DNA from: Pinus tabuliformis
Taxonomy: Eukaryota; Streptophyta; Pinopsida; Pinales; Pinaceae
Assembly: GCA_031772625.1 (NCBI GenBank)
Contig: CM062804.1
Location: 278,212,598 to 278,276,597 of the forward strand
Reading direction: 5' to 3'
Length of the DNA stretch: 64,000 nt
In this document: piece by piece, positions 20,837 to 33,313 of the stretch
Position numbering within the stretch: the first letter of the stretch is position 1
Layout: every line of letters starts with the position of its first letter
The notes under the pieces: model-generated
Told to the model about the DNA's origin: nothing
What the model saw: only the letters and a program-made list of their open reading frames with translations
The model's database searches: none
Program-made: the position numbers and the translations under genes

Positions 20837-21480
20837 ATTAGGGGAATTTTGAGGTCTAAAATGGGCCTCCTAAGAAAAATGGACAACCAAAATAAAATTT
20901 ATAAGAATGAATGGGATTCAAGATGATGATGTCAACCATGGGGGATGATTCACCATTTTTTGAGAAAAAAAGTAAGAAGATGAAAAAATAATAAAATAAG
21001 AAAACTACTTTTTTAACTAGTATTTTCAACTTATCTCCCTACGGTTTTACTCACATTTCGAGAAGGAGTACTCATTGGATGAAAGATTTAATTCCTCATC
21101 TAATGTGTACCCATGTTAAATACTTTCAATGGACCCTCATATATGAAAAATGAGAAATACATGAAAAAATGTGATTGCAATCATGCTTTTCATGTATTTC
21201 TCATTTTTTGTGTAGCAGGGTCCATCAGAAGTATGAAACATGGGTAATCCTTCGATGAGGAATCAACTTTTTCATCCAACAAGTTTTTTCGCTTGAAACC
21301 TGAGTAAATCCATAGGGAGATAAGTTGAAAATACGAGTTGAAAAAAAAAGTTTTTTTTCTCTTTTTTACCTCTAAAATTTGATGATGTAATCTAATCTAA
21401 TCTAACCTTATTTTATTATTTCCACTATTATTTTATAATTTCCTTAGGAGGCTCATTTTAGACCTCAAAATTCCTGTAAT
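20837..21480. mobile_element. Fold-back element: 644-bp near-complete inverted repeat
   Basis: The two halves are reverse complements over almost their full length: left end GGAATTTTGAGGTCTAAAAT, right end its complement ending CAAAATTCC. The centre is the palindrome GATTGCAATC at 21173-21182. Indels separate the arms near 20900-20980 and 21360-21430. No ORF and no clean target duplication found, so the superfamily is open (ATTA/TAAT at the ends). A transcript would form a long hairpin. Confidence 0.85.
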
Positions 21481-21483
21481 GAG

Positions 21484-22860
21484 GGGCTACAAGCTTTGGA
21501 ATTCTAAGTCGTTGTGGAATTATTTGGTATTGGTGCTATAATGGATTTCTTTTCCATCATTCTTATTTACCATCATCAACTTTATGAATCTTAAGAAGGG
21601 ACCAGTTGGATTTGCTTGTAGTGCATCAAGCATGCAACCATTTGGTAGTTTGAGTGCTTGTCCGATTTTAATATTTGGAGAAACTGGAGTAAGATGGATT
21701 CTCTGCATTAAAAGATCCACATTAAGAGTAGTGTGTCGATGACTAGAGATCACTCGCTATGGTAATGTGTAATGGTAGAATAAATTAGTGTGAATAAATA
21801 TCGATGATTTAGACTATAAGCCTCTCCATTTTCCGCATCCACCCTAGAAAGGAAAATTGTATTGCATTGAAGATGATGGTTCTGCTTGACAACTGTTATC
21901 AATTATTCTTGCAGTCAGGGGAAATTGCAAATGTTGCTCCTATCAATGCATTTGGTGTGTGAATTCAAGGCCGACTACCTGGAAATCAATAGAAATCAAT
22001 AACAATTACAATGTTTGGTTGTAGGTGATGTTAATGGCCAATTGGACTACATTATTCATCTTCTACAAAGTGAGCAACCGTTGTCTCCTAGTCGATTTTG
22101 CATGTTCGATGGGATAGCTGTGGGAGGTATGAAAATTAGTGGATTTCTTGGATTATAATAAATAATTTTTAGGACCAAGGAATCATCGAGGAGAGTCATT
22201 TTTGAGGAAACAATGGATATATAGATCATAGACATAAAAAATCATCCAATAATGTTTTTTTTGTCAATACGTTTCTCTTCATCATCTTTGTCTATATAAA
22301 GAAATATAGAAATTCAATTGTTTTCTTGAAAGCATGGTTATTTGTGCATGCTTGGGTAAATGGATTTTTTTTGGTGAAAGTATCTTGGAATTAAAATAAA
22401 TATACATATTGAGATTGACCACCTCGATAAGAAGTTATTTTGTTAGAGTTGGCTACTCTAACAAATGACATGAATGTATGGAGATCCAATATTACTATGA
22501 ATAATGTGGATGAAGAGGTTGATGACATAACAGAGAGCTCTTTTAATTTTTGTCTAAGAATAGCACGGTATAGAGGTTGTGGTAGAGACAATGCTTTTGG
22601 AAGCAATATTTAAGCAACGTGTATTGGTTGTGGTAGCATTAAGAGATGTTGAATAAGGATTGACAACAAAGCTAAAAAAAATTGTGTGTGGAATAATAAA
22701 GAAGACTAAATATTATATTGTAATGTGAATCACACATGTATTAGTAAGAAAATGTAATGTTTTCTAGTGGTCCTTGGAAAGTATGTACCTGGTAACTCCA
22801 CAAGTTGAAGTGTGTATTGTGCTTAAGTCAATTGTGATATGAGCCTTATGAGGCATGTGT
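21484..22860. other. No recognisable gene
   Basis: Short open stretches only. On the - strand 21520-21753 reads 77 codons that look protein-like but match nothing I know. On the + strand about 22020-22120 reads GDVNGQLDYIIHLLQ, a phrase without supporting context. I do not call either a gene. Confidence 0.5.
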
Positions 22861-22869
22861 AACCCCATG

Positions 22870-23100
22870 AAGTTCGTGGTAATCTCAAAACCACTTTGTA
22901 CATGTAGGTTTGTAGCAAGCCAGAAACCACTTTGTAGTGTAGGTTTGTGGTAAGACAAAAACCACTTGGAAGAGTGAGGTGGACAGGGATTCCCTTAGCA
23001 TGGTTTAGGGTTAGCTGAGAAAAACATTGGCATGGTTTAGGGTAGCTAACAAAACCCTAAGCATGGTTTAGGGTAAGCCGATAAAACCTAGTGCATGGTT
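22870..23100 (+). repeat. Two short tandem repeats, one with TTTAGGG in each unit
   Basis: About 22880-22970: roughly 40-bp units with AAACCACTTTGTA and GTAGGTTTGTRG. About 22995-23100: units of 31-33 bp, each with GCATGGTTTAGGG and followed by an AAAACC end; three full and one partial. TTTAGGG is also the plant telomere heptamer, but here it occurs once per unit, not in a run. Confidence 0.7.
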
Positions 23101-23334
23101 ATGTGTGATACAAGAAAATATAGGTTGATAATGATGGAGGGGTATTTAAAGGTACAACTACAAGTATGCAAATATAATGGTTGACTGAACCATGTACATG
23201 AAGGACATTCTAGTAGACTAGTGGTTGTAGCAATTGGTACCCATGCATTCTAGTGGATGCTTGTTCCTTTATATGGACATCAACACAATCTATTTTATCA
23301 TGCTTCTAAACACCATGCCCACATCTAGAATTTT

Positions 23335-23650
23335 TTGATTGAGATCAAGATAAGTAGTCACTAACGGGGGGGACTTGAAAAATATAATTCTTACTTGTCT
23401 TATTTGTAATTATTTCTATGTACATGACCTTGTTCCTAGTGTTTATGAGTCGGTTTAAGGGTAGTTGGTTGAGAGATTACATCCAACTAGTTATCCTCCT
23501 AGATTTTGTGTGGTTGATATATTCACTCAACCAACAGATTGTATGTCCAAGATAGATTAGTTATCTTAAGAGATAGATTCTTGTACTTATATTGTATTAT
23601 TATTTTGTTGTGAATATAATTTTGACAGTCTTATGAAAATTTAAATTAAT
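23335..23650 (+). repeat. Dispersed LTR-like repeat, copy B
   Basis: Partner of 20380-20690; see there. Shares the GATTGTATGTCCAAGATAGA core and the TATTGTATTATTATTTTGTT stretch. Confidence 0.6.
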
Positions 23651-23899
23651 ATTGATTGAAAACATGAAAACCAAATACTAACATACAAATATCATTAGGT
23701 AGTTGATCTCCTTTCCTTCTTCCTTGGGTTATATCTTTGCCTTAATTTCTTGGTAGATATTTACTTAGTAAAGATAAATAATTAGCCTGGTATGGCTTAG
23801 TAAAGCTAGATACTTTGATAATAACCATTTAATAATGTTAATAACCATCTTATAATCCTAATAACCATTTTGTAGCTTGGAAACACTTATCAACGCTTA

Positions 23900-24400
23900 A
23901 TCTAGGAAGTTGTAATTTACCTCGCTTTTTGAATATCTAAAATAAGGAACATCCCCTCCCCACTTACCTTGTCCACTGAATGTAGCACTTCATATATTTC
24001 TATTATGGCATTAATAGTTTATCTCTTTCTTACCATCCTGTTTCTTTTTAATCAACCCAAGTAACAATGGTTGAAGTCAATTAGCCAAGACCTTAGTCAA
24101 CATTTGATAGACCATGTTACAAAGGCTGATGGGGCGAAAGGTTTCTAAGTCGTTGGCCCAACAACTTCAACCTAAGGGATTAGAGAAAGAAATGTAGCTT
24201 TCCATGACTTCAACAAGGTGTTTGAATATTGAAATTCACATGGAGCCTACTAGCTCATCCACTATATTCCAAGGAATGTAGAATTCCATGACTTCAACAT
24301 GGTATTTCAATATTGAAATTTACGTAGTGCCTAGTAGCTCATCCACTATATTCCAAAAGTGTGGGTCACATTCATGATGTGGCTCTACTTTGGTTGTTTC
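23900..24400 (-). pseudogene. LINE reverse transcriptase fragment
   Basis: On the - strand the translation passes through WNIVDELVG, a linker ending in ANDLETF, the hallmark FRPISLCNMVYQMLTKVL (around 24085-24145), then QPLLLGLIKKKQDG and, further on, HSVDKVSGEGMFLILDIQKA. These are consecutive blocks of an L1-type RT, different from the full-length LINE at 45822-52333. Stops and frame changes show it is dead. An 84-bp part (24191-24274) is duplicated in tandem at 24275-24357. Confidence 0.75.
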
Positions 24401-24883
24401 TCTGCATATTTATAAGGTAATCAATGTGCTTATGTGTAATGTTGCATCATTAATTCACTCTTCTTGACCTTTGAGAGACTTTGGTGGGTTTCACCAATTT
24501 ATAAAGAATGTTTGCATCATTCATTAACAGAGTGGGAGGATACATTAGGGTTTGCATTTATATCAAAGATTTCAATATATATTTTTGGCAATCGAGAATG
24601 TTTATTCTAAGGTGTCTTTTCCATAAAGGAGAGATTTCATAGATATTTATACTTTAATCTTACTAGTAGAGGGAATGGCCTTTTTGAGGGTATTGTTTTG
24701 GTTAATTTTAATGAAAAACTAGCAGAGAACAATAAAAAATCACAATAATGAGAATCTTGCTTCAAGTCATATCGCCAGATTCTGTTGAAAGAAGTCATTT
24801 CAGAAGTCATTTGATCTAAAAGTTAGACTTTATTGATTTAAATATGGCTAAGAAAAAACAAAATTTTCTATCGTATTAAGTGA

Positions 24884-25024
24884 GTGGAAAAATATTTACA
24901 TAATTGAAATAATGAAACCTTATTTAAATAGTGGGAAAATATCTACATAATTGATATAGTCAAACATTATTAAGATAGCAGAAAAATCCCTACATAATTG
25001 ATACAGTCAAACATTAATATGAAG
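24884..25024 (+). repeat. 47-bp tandem repeat, three copies
   Basis: Units start at 24884, 24931 and 24978; all contain TACATAATTGA followed by an A/T-rich end. Noncoding. Confidence 0.8.
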
Positions 25025-25029
25025 AAAAT

Positions 25030-25970
25030 AATATAAGCTTATCCACGTGAAGTAGTGGAATTCGCTAAATTAATCTCTAACTAATTTTGGGTTATTTTTT
25101 ATTCAGTCTAATAATGAAAATTTTAAATTTGTCTAAGGAGGCGATAATTTCGCTTGGAAGATAACTTTGTCACTGGAATTAGATGTTTTTAAGTTTTCAA
25201 AATATTAATTAGAAGTGTTCCAATCCCAATTTTGAAGGTATAAATAGATTCAACCCCTTATGAAACTCCATAACACCTAAAATTTTATAGTTAATAATTA
25301 TAGCTTTGATTTCCAAAGATTTAAACCAAATTTTTCCAAATATATCCTTAAAAATTCTATATTTTAGAGAGAAATTATTACCTACATAAAATACTTGTTA
25401 AAGAATTACATAGTCACCTACACTTTATCATGAAAAATGTAAAATAAAAAGAAAGGTAGGAGGGCATATTCAAAAGAATAAAACATAAAAGAAAAAAAAG
25501 TAAAGTGATGGAATGATCTAATGGATGTGCACGACAAAGAACGTGAGGAAACACCTGACAATTAAAATCAATTATTTTTGAAATGATATTAAGGTGAGCA
25601 CAACTGGGCAGCGTCCCACATCCCAAAAATAAGTGTTAATTAATTGAAGGTCGGACAAGAATCGATGTAGGTAAAAGTGGGGTGGAGTTCGTTGTTAATG
25701 AGAATTGCAGGTATATTATTGATAGTTACTATTAAAATTTAAATGCTATCTCATGTTAACTGCCGAGTTAAGTCTTAGGCAAATTTCAATATTTTTCCTT
25801 TTTTTCACTATATGTCTCATACCATGTTAGAAAATCAAAACGGAAGAAATATTTTCTTATGTTGATAATTACTTGTGATATCTTTAAGTTCATATTAAAT
25901 TTCCTATGTTATTCCTTTATCTTTGTTTCATCAAGAAATTATCAAAATCAAAACACAAATATTAAAATCA
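25030..25970. other. AT-rich sequence without genes
   Basis: Nothing recognisable on either strand; the longest open stretch (25414-25626, - strand) is low-complexity hydrophobic reading. Confidence 0.5.
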
Positions 25971-25975
25971 ACAAA

Positions 25976-26252
25976 TGTAGGCACTCTGCCGGGGCTAAAA
26001 CCCATATATAGCATAAAACCCAGTCAAACTCTTCCACTGGAAAATTCAAGTTGAGATAAACCAAGTCCTTAGATCCAAAGACCTTGATCCTCCACCAAGT
26101 CATCCTTTCAATATAACTCAATAACCTTCAATAGTCTCTTCTTCTCCATACCTGACCCAACAACAACCCAGAATTTTAACCCCCAGCAACTCAAAATTTC
26201 GGCCTAGCTTCAGCACTCTAGTTTTGGCCCCTCCAAAAGCTCAACTTCACAC

Positions 26253-26295
<43 letters not shown>

Positions 26296-26640
26296 TTGAC
26301 TTATTATGCTTGATAGTGTTCTCCTTATCCTTCGTTAGACCTTTCCTCTTGTTCCCTTCAATTTCAAACTTTTCATGGCCCAAAAGCTTCACATCGAACT
26401 TTATGAGGGATTGTTTCAAATGAGGTTGTATAGTTGCCTTTAAATAGGAAATTTTGCCGCTAAATTAGGTCGACTTGGTAGACGCGGCCTAATTAACAAA
26501 TAACACCTAAGAAAGGTGTATTACAATATGACATGGACAAAAACACTTGACATAAACCCTAGAAGCCTACGATGGAGGCTTTGACCTATAAACAATTGAC
26601 CCAAGAATGAAACCCATGCTTTAATAAGTCAATTTCTTTG
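25976..26640 (-). repeat. Possible LTR fragment
   Basis: On the - strand there is a TATTTAAAGGC box (about 26437-26447) followed by untranslated-looking sequence and an end reading AGTGCCTACA at 25976. The composition resembles a plant LTR (promoter, R, U5). No partner LTR or duplication found. It contains a (GA)n run at 26255-26292. Confidence 0.3.
26255..26292 (+). repeat. (GA)n microsatellite
   Basis: 19 GA units in an uninterrupted run. Confidence 0.95.
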
Positions 26641-26830
26641 ATAATAATTTATTTTTTTTTTTCTTTTGATAAATTCATTGCATCTTGACTCAAGTACAAT
26701 TATGAAGAGTGACATTAGTTACATTCTTCAACAACTTAGGGATGTTTTTATTCCACAACTGCTTTAGCATGTTCCTCTTTCATGATTTCTTCTAGCTACA
26801 TCTCGTTCTATTCTCTTATGTGATTTTATT

Positions 26831-26914
26831 GCATCCTTCTCTTGCACTCCTATTCTACTCTCTCTCTTTTTTTCTCACATCCTTCTCTTACTCTCCTATT
26901 CTACTCCCTTTTGT
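26831..26914 (+). repeat. 47-bp imperfect tandem duplication
   Basis: Two CT-rich units, each with CATCCTTCTCTT and CTCCTATTCTACTC. Noncoding. Confidence 0.75.
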
Positions 26915-27355
26915 TGTTTCCTTCCTTTCTATGCTTTCTTGTTGAATTCCCTTCCCGTCTTGGATAGTCATCCTCTCTCCATCACATGCCATGAGGAAGG
27001 GACAAGATGGGAACTGTCCTCCACTTCGGTTTCCCATACCAAAACTTTATTTCCTATTCATGCACACTCAAAATTGTCAAGGTGAGAGGTAATGGACACA
27101 AATGAGGTGGGTGTGCCTTGATTTTAAGACATCACAAACAACCTTTCCTTCCTAGAACTCTAAATATGTGTCCTCTCCTTCAACTCATTCATCAATTGAT
27201 TGTTCACATAAATTCACATAATAATTTCACATACTAATATTTATGCGGGGTGCATCAACAAAGGTTGTTACAATATTGACCCATAGTATTGTAACACCAG
27301 TTATTTACATATTAAGAGTCTTCATGATAAAGTGAGAGTAAGATTCCGTGAATAA

Positions 27356-27358
<3 letters not shown>

Positions 27359-27388
<30 letters not shown>
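27359..27388 (+). repeat. (TA)n microsatellite
   Basis: 15 TA units. A 10-bp palindrome TGTTACAATA/TATTGTAACA lies upstream at about 27263-27293. Confidence 0.9.
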
Positions 27389-27396
<8 letters not shown>

Positions 27397-27937
27397 TAAT
27401 TAATTATTGTTATTACTGTGATGATTATTGGTTAGGATGGTGAGGTAAATAGGAGATTATATATGAGTAGAACTGTGCATCCATAGTTAAAATATTTTTA
27501 TGATCAAAACTGATTATGTTTACTATTATAATCATTACATGATGAGTGTGTAACACATAAAACTATTTGACTAAATTGTAGTACATGTTGAGATTGTACA
27601 TTTATATATTGAAGGATATAAGAAAAGAAAATTTGGATAACTAAATTGGTAAGACATCTAAAATTAAGAACAATACATGTATGGCATTATGGTTAAATAT
27701 TTACGCGCAGAACAGTCCATAGATCTAGTAGATGTATAATATATGTGTAAATATTTTAAATTTTAAATATTTTTTTTAAGTTAGCTAAAAAAATATATTA
27801 ATTTGTTGCAAAAATTAAATTGTAATAATAGTAATTCATCAATAGCAAAAACATATAACTATTACAAAACTACAAATTTTCTAGAAAGACTGAATCTGCA
27901 TCGGAGTCAATTGCCATCACATTATTGGACTCACATG

Positions 27938-28201
27938 CCATCACTGCGTTTCATGAAATGCTGGGCAAAATGTAGCAAAGGACCTCCCATTTCCGAGAAC
28001 CCTGAGCACATGAGAACAATATTCAAGCACGAAAAGACGAGCAACCCAATACCCAACATTTCTTTGAGGCCTGAATAAGTAGTCATCGATGGTATCTATC
28101 TGTGGTTGATTGAAGTCTGTTACAAAACCACGGAATATCAAATTTGTAAAAAAAAAAATATATGTATTTTTGCGAAGATAGAGAGCAGTTTGACCTGTCA
28201 T
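27938..28201 (-). other. Short open stretch, possible gene or exon fragment
   Basis: The - strand is open for 86 codons from 28201, with a protein-like end (TDFNQPQIDTIDDYLFRPQR). In another frame, directly after a possible splice acceptor (TTATTCAG, about 28065-28072), a 45-codon stretch reads LKEMLGIGLLVFSCLNIVLM and continues to a stop, looking like a membrane segment. The two readings exclude each other. I recognise neither, and random open frames of this size are common. Confidence 0.15.
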
Positions 28202-28319
28202 TGTATTGTGGGAGAGGTGCAGGCTAAGGTAATAATGGCGTTGGCGAGAAGGAGAAGCAATATATTTATGATCTTTCCATCATTTATGTTTTATATATAT
28301 ATATATATTATTTAATTTT

Positions 28320-29125
28320 CTTTTTAAATATGGTTTTTTTATTTCTAATTTAATCATTTAATGATTTTTAAATAATATTATAAAATATTTTTGGTAGTTA
28401 CAAATTAAAAGTTAAGATTTATAAAATATTTTTAATAATTATAAATTAAATATTGAGTTACAAAGTAAAGAGGGCATAAATCTTTATGGTTAAGTGAGCA
28501 TCATAGTTTTTTAGACCATTTTACAATGTTTGTCATGGAAGAAAATAATCACACTAGACTCATTAAGTTATCACATTATCCTCATTAAGTTTTCACATAG
28601 ATATGTATATTTCATACCAAAATCACAATGTGTAAAACTACATTGATTGAATTCATGCTACTACTAGGGAATCTCATCACAACTCTCCAATAGCCAACTC
28701 CACTTGGAGGAGACTCATCACATAGGTATATAATGTTATTGTCATTTTTCTTATACACTGAAAATAAATATCAATGTGGATTTGTATAAAAGGAATATTA
28801 AGAGTCTATCAACCATATAGTCTAGCATACATGACTTCTGAAAGATACTAGAAAGAAATATCCTACATCCTCCTGAGAATATTTTCCAAATCCATCATCA
28901 AAATCATTATTTTCCATATTGTTCTTTCTTTCCTCTTCTTCCTAGTATGTTCTAAATTGTATGACTTTGATGTAGTTTCAACATTTTTCCTTGAACAATC
29001 TAGGAGAATTAGGTTTACCATAGGATTTGTGTCTACACTATTATCTCTTTTTCTTTTAGAAGTAGCCCATGCTTGATTGGTGGCTTTAGTCTCACTCCTA
29101 TGAAAGTAATGTAGTCATGATGTTA
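28320..29125. other. AT-rich sequence without clear genes
   Basis: No feature recognised. The part next to 29130 may be the diverged 3' side of the Copia gag fragment on the - strand. Confidence 0.4.
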
Positions 29126-29129
29126 TAAA

Positions 29130-29600
29130 ACCCCATGTTTTTAAATAGTTCTCCCTAATTCAATCATCAAGTATTTATGATGAATTTGGCAAAGAGGAAA
29201 AGTAGCGCATAATTCAATCCTCATAATCCTTTTTCACTCTATCTAAAATCAATTGGGTCATAACATTATTGAATACATTTAGATGCTTATTTATAGACTC
29301 AACATCACACAATATCAAGGTGAACAACTTTTCCCATGAAAAAATATTGTTAAGCAAGTATTTAGGTTATTACCAATCCCTCAATTCATTAAAGAGGCTT
29401 CATATAGCTTTTTGTTCAAAACCTTTCAATAACACTAATTCAACTAAAAAAATATTAATAAGGGTTCTCCTCTTTCTTCCCAAAAAATGCAAGTCTTCAT
29501 CTACCATTCCAATTGGTTTGGTTCTAAATACTACAACCCATATATCTCATTTTATGAGGAAATTATCTATCCTAAGCTTCAATAACACAATATCAATTTG
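29130..29600 (-). pseudogene. Copia gag fragment
   Basis: The - strand translation gives KLRIDNFLIK, VFRTKPIGMVDEDLHFLGRK, NIFSWEKLFTLILCDVESIN, KHLNVFNNVMTQLILDRVKK and DYED-IMRYFSSLPNSS. This order (binding helix, LFTL, HLNVFN, QL, SLP) is the capsid part of plant Ty1/copia gag (UBN2/DUF4219 family). Stops break it several times. No Copia pol was seen nearby. Confidence 0.75.
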
Positions 29601-29604
29601 TTTA

Positions 29605-30741
29605 ATTCTCTATTTCTAATCAAGATGTTCTCAGCATTTTCTTGAAACAATATTTCCTTCTATCCAAGCTAACACTTAAAGTAGGATTAGATAGAAAATA
29701 TTGTCTCCAACACTTTCAATTAGAGACGATAAGGATTTGGTTCCAATCGAAATGGATATATGGTGTAGAATACACTTCCTAGAGTAAGTGAGAGATTTTT
29801 TCCCAAAAAAACAAATAAACATAATTGCAAAAATAAACAATATAAAAACATACAATCCAAAAACAACATGATATCTTAGAGAAACCTTCATTGTCAACTA
29901 TTATGGATATTTCGCTAAAATAGTTCATCATAACAAACCTTGTAATATTTTGAAATATTATCTTTTGTTGTTTATTTCCTTATGCCCAATATAAATTCTT
30001 ACTATCTTATTACTTAAATTCATGAAATAATTAAAATTGAAAGTGAAATATATGAGAAAAATAACACAACATAAACACAAACAAACTCATGATGCATCTT
30101 AGTAAACCCAATATGATAGAAAATCCAACTAGAGTGTGAGTTCTACATTCCACTTTGTTTTCTTCAATTATGGAAATGCAAGTACTAAGAAAGATGCACC
30201 CAATTTGGAGTTGCATTTGACATTTTAGCCTTAATGGCTATTACATAATGTTTTTTTCTTTGTTTATGCTCTTAAAATACTACTCCTAGATGCTTTTCTG
30301 AACTATGGAACAAATGAAATATTAAATAGGGAAATAATTTTTCCTCTAAGTGGCCTGGTACTTATAATAGCGTGATAACCATCTAGAGTTAGGGATTTGA
30401 CATCCCCAACCCTCAATTACTAATAATTTTTTAACCTTGTAGAATCTTCTTGAAAGCCCACATGTGACTAGCCCCACATGTGTGACTAATGGTGGTAAAG
30501 AAGGTAGGTGAATTTGTAGGAGACAATGCTTCTACACCCTAGATTTTATGGATCTGATTTTCACACCAATGGAAAAATATAAATATGTAAAATAAGGTAA
30601 ATGGAGTGGGAAAACCGTGTAGATATTGTAACACCAAAAAATTGATTTTGATTCCACAAATTACTTCTAAATGTTCATGAACCTAAATTTTCCAAACAAG
30701 TATCTACCAAAAAAAATTCATCTTGCAAGCCAATCACAAGT
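29605..30741. other. No recognisable gene
   Basis: AT-rich, with open stretches under 75 codons on both strands and none convincing. Confidence 0.5.
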
Positions 30742-30746
30742 CAATT

Positions 30747-32921
30747 TGATCTGGAGATCAAAATTAGGCTAAAAAATAAAACTTCTCAGAATCTCCTGAA
30801 ACCAACATCAAGTTGTAATGTTTGTTGTATTGATTCCAACAATCCTCGAATCACCTCAATTCAACATTGAATGACAAAGCAATGGTGTTCTGAAGTTTTT
30901 GACCAGCAGGGAAAAAAAAATTACAAGTGGGCTTACTGGGTTGTTGACTCGGAAATCTGTATTGTTGATGTCATGATGACATCAACATGCCAACTCAACA
31001 TATAGTGGACCATTCATAGCTCCCCAAGTGTCGACTCTGTACAAGGTGGTTGGCATCATTTGATTGGTTCATGGTGTTAGGGTGTCTGAATATGAGGTTG
31101 CCACATGGCCTAACTACAAGACGCAACCATGGAAAATTTTAGGGACTAATATTCGCAAGTGGGCTAATTTTCCATGATTTTCTGAAAGAAAAAGACGCAC
31201 CAATTTCCAATTTTTAACAAAATGAATCGCCCAAATTTTGCAATATAAAATTATTTTATCTTTTAAATCGCCAACATTATATAGAAAGTATATACAAAAT
31301 CATTATAAAATTGAATAATTTTACAAATACATCAATAAACATTTTATATTTTGCATGTTAGGGACTTTTGAGATTCACCAATGTATTTAAAATTCAAGAT
31401 AATTCTCCATCCTTAAAATTTTCACTGACTGCCATGTGGCACCTCATCATTAGAGAAAAAAAATGTTAACAGGCCTAAAGGCCTCAATATGGGTCGAACT
31501 TGTGACCTGTCGCAATATAGTCCAAAGCTTCACCACTCTGTCATCAGTTACTTCTTAACCATATGGCTGATCGGTTCTATTTAAAGTTTATGTGTTAACA
31601 TTTTAGGAAGAGGGGTCAGGCGTTAGCCCTGGCGCCTAGTCACAGCCCCGTTCATAAGACCTTGATGGTGGAGAAGAGCTAGATAGGGTGGGGAATAGGC
31701 ATCAACCTTGGTTATATCACCTCCCATGTGACCGAAGTAGAGGCGCAAACAGAAAGGGTGGGTTGTTGGTCCCTCACCCTTGGTTATCAGAAGTACCCAT
31801 GCAATCGTTCCCAAAGATTTTGGTGCTAGACCAATGGGGGGAAAGTTTGCCCTAGCCCCCGGCCATGTCGTGTTACACATGACCATAACCCAGATAATAA
31901 ACGTGCTCATGCTAGCGATGGTGGATCATTGGCCCTAGCCCATGACCTCAAGGGTGGCTCTATTTTTGCGTATAGGGGGTTATTTGGAAAATTAATGAGG
32001 TGACAAATTGCACCTTTTGCAGGAAAAATTGTCAACTCCTGAGTTGTTTAAAGGGAAAAAATATCGCACATTTAGGAGGTTTTGTCAAATTGCAAGACGA
32101 ATAATAGAGCTTTGCTTAGAGAAGCATAACTTGCTCAATTTTGAACCCTTTTGAGCTTAAGAAAACCCTAGATGGGGGTTCTTGAACATCTTGAACTCTT
32201 TGCGAGCCTCAATTTTCTATTTTGAGAACTTTTGGAAGGACTTTTTTTAGTATTGATTCTTTTAGAACCAGAGACAATTAGAGGTTTGAAACAGTTTAGA
32301 AGACATTTTGAGCATGGAAAGAACCTTGTATGGGTTTTCCGACCTTCTTATTTCATCTGCAGCAGCTGCGACTTCTGTAGAGAAACTTTTCTTTATCTTT
32401 TCTCATTATTTGTTTTTCATAGAAGCTCTTTTCAATGCTTTAACGTGGAGTTGTTGTAAATTTTATGCTTGGTTTTTAGGTGGAGTACAAGAACCTAGTG
32501 TATGAGTCCTTTTCATGTTGACCTTTTCATGACTTGCTGTACGGGGTCATATTTTTGGAATGAGATTTATTTGCAAGATAATGTTTCCATGTATGGGAAA
32601 CAAGCCACTCAATTGTCAAAAATTTTCATGTACTTTTTTACCACTAAAATCAATAGAGAGGTCTAGATGTTGGAGCAGGCCCAAAGACATAGCCTATGAA
32701 GGGTGAACTTTGTCATCAAATGTTGTTTTATTTTCTTCATGTTTTTCCCTTTTTAGTTTCATGTGAATGTGTTACTTTTTAAAAGTACATATGAAAAACA
32801 ACTCACCACCTTGAAGATATTATGAAACTTGTTCAACATTAAGATCCATTTTGTTTACTTGCAAAGCATTAGAGGAAGGTCAATTTTAAAGGATGAGAAG
32901 TTCTCCTCTATTTTCAAATCA
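30747..32921 (+). repeat. 5' LTR of the gag-only element
   Basis: Homologous to 40156-40514 plus 44027-45534, with clear divergence (old element). Interrupted by the MITE at 31128-31437. Open stretches inside are not genes. Confidence 0.85.
31128..31437 (+). mobile_element. hAT-type MITE, copy 3 (310 bp), inside the 5' LTR
   Basis: Same orientation as copy 1. It starts CATGGAAAATTTTAGGGACT and ends TTAAAATTTTCACTG. The matching site in the 3' LTR (about 44040) lacks it, an empty-site proof of insertion. The 8-bp duplication is no longer recognisable (GACGCAAC against ACTGCCAT). Confidence 0.85.
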
Positions 32922-32923
32922 GT

Positions 32924-32935
32924 TGGTATCAGAAT
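32924..32935 (+). promoter_or_regulatory. Primer-binding site, tRNA-iMet type
   Basis: TGGTATCAGAAT begins two bases after the LTR end. The consensus plant site is TGGTATCAGAGC, so the last two bases have drifted. Confidence 0.8.
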
Positions 32936-33308
32936 TGGTTTTGACCAGGTTGTAGGTATCAACAAGAAGTTGAATCCTGAAAGAGTGCAAGAGTTAGAGG
33001 AGATTTAGTTGTCTCTCTGAATGAGGAATGTTGAACTGAAGAGATTTCTTGAATTTGTTGAGGAGAAGAAGAAAATGTGCCTTTAGTTGTTGCATGTGTT
33101 GGAGGAACATAAGCAAAAAATAATTCATCCAAGGTGAAGCAAAATTGTGCGAATGTTCCAAACACGGGATATGGACCCTATGTGGAGAAAGATGCTTGTG
33201 AGTTTTGTCAACATCTAAAAGTTTCTCCTTATGTACCTATTGGTAAACGTGGGTGGCTTCATTCATCATCTACTTTGTCATCAACATCTGAACATAAAAT
33301 ATGGGTGG
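32936..33308 (+). pseudogene. N-terminal part of the gag-like gene (broken)
   Basis: The + strand first reads a helical Glu/Lys-rich segment (LNPERVQELEE, then VELKRFLEFVEEKKKM) with stops. In a second frame, 33134-33313 reads a Cys-containing segment: NTGYGPYVEKDACEFCQHLK, then GKRGWLHSSSTLSSTSEHK. The short LTR element inserted right after this point. The C-terminal part is at 38600-39366. Confidence 0.55.
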
Positions 33309-33313
33309 GAAAT
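33309..33313. repeat. Target-site duplication GAAAT / AAAAT
   Basis: GAAAT at 33309-33313 and AAAAT at 38572-38576 flank the array of the short LTR element; one mismatch. Confidence 0.65.

Noticed and set aside
22020-22120. Phosphoesterase-like GDVNGQ phrase
   Set aside because: One short phrase without the other metal-binding motifs, and the frame is closed within about 35 codons.
22995-23100. Interstitial telomere
   Set aside because: TTTAGGG occurs once per 31-33 bp unit, not as consecutive heptamers.
30742-30746. Target duplication of the gag-only element
   Set aside because: CAATT on the left and CAAAG on the right share only three bases, so I do not claim an intact duplication.
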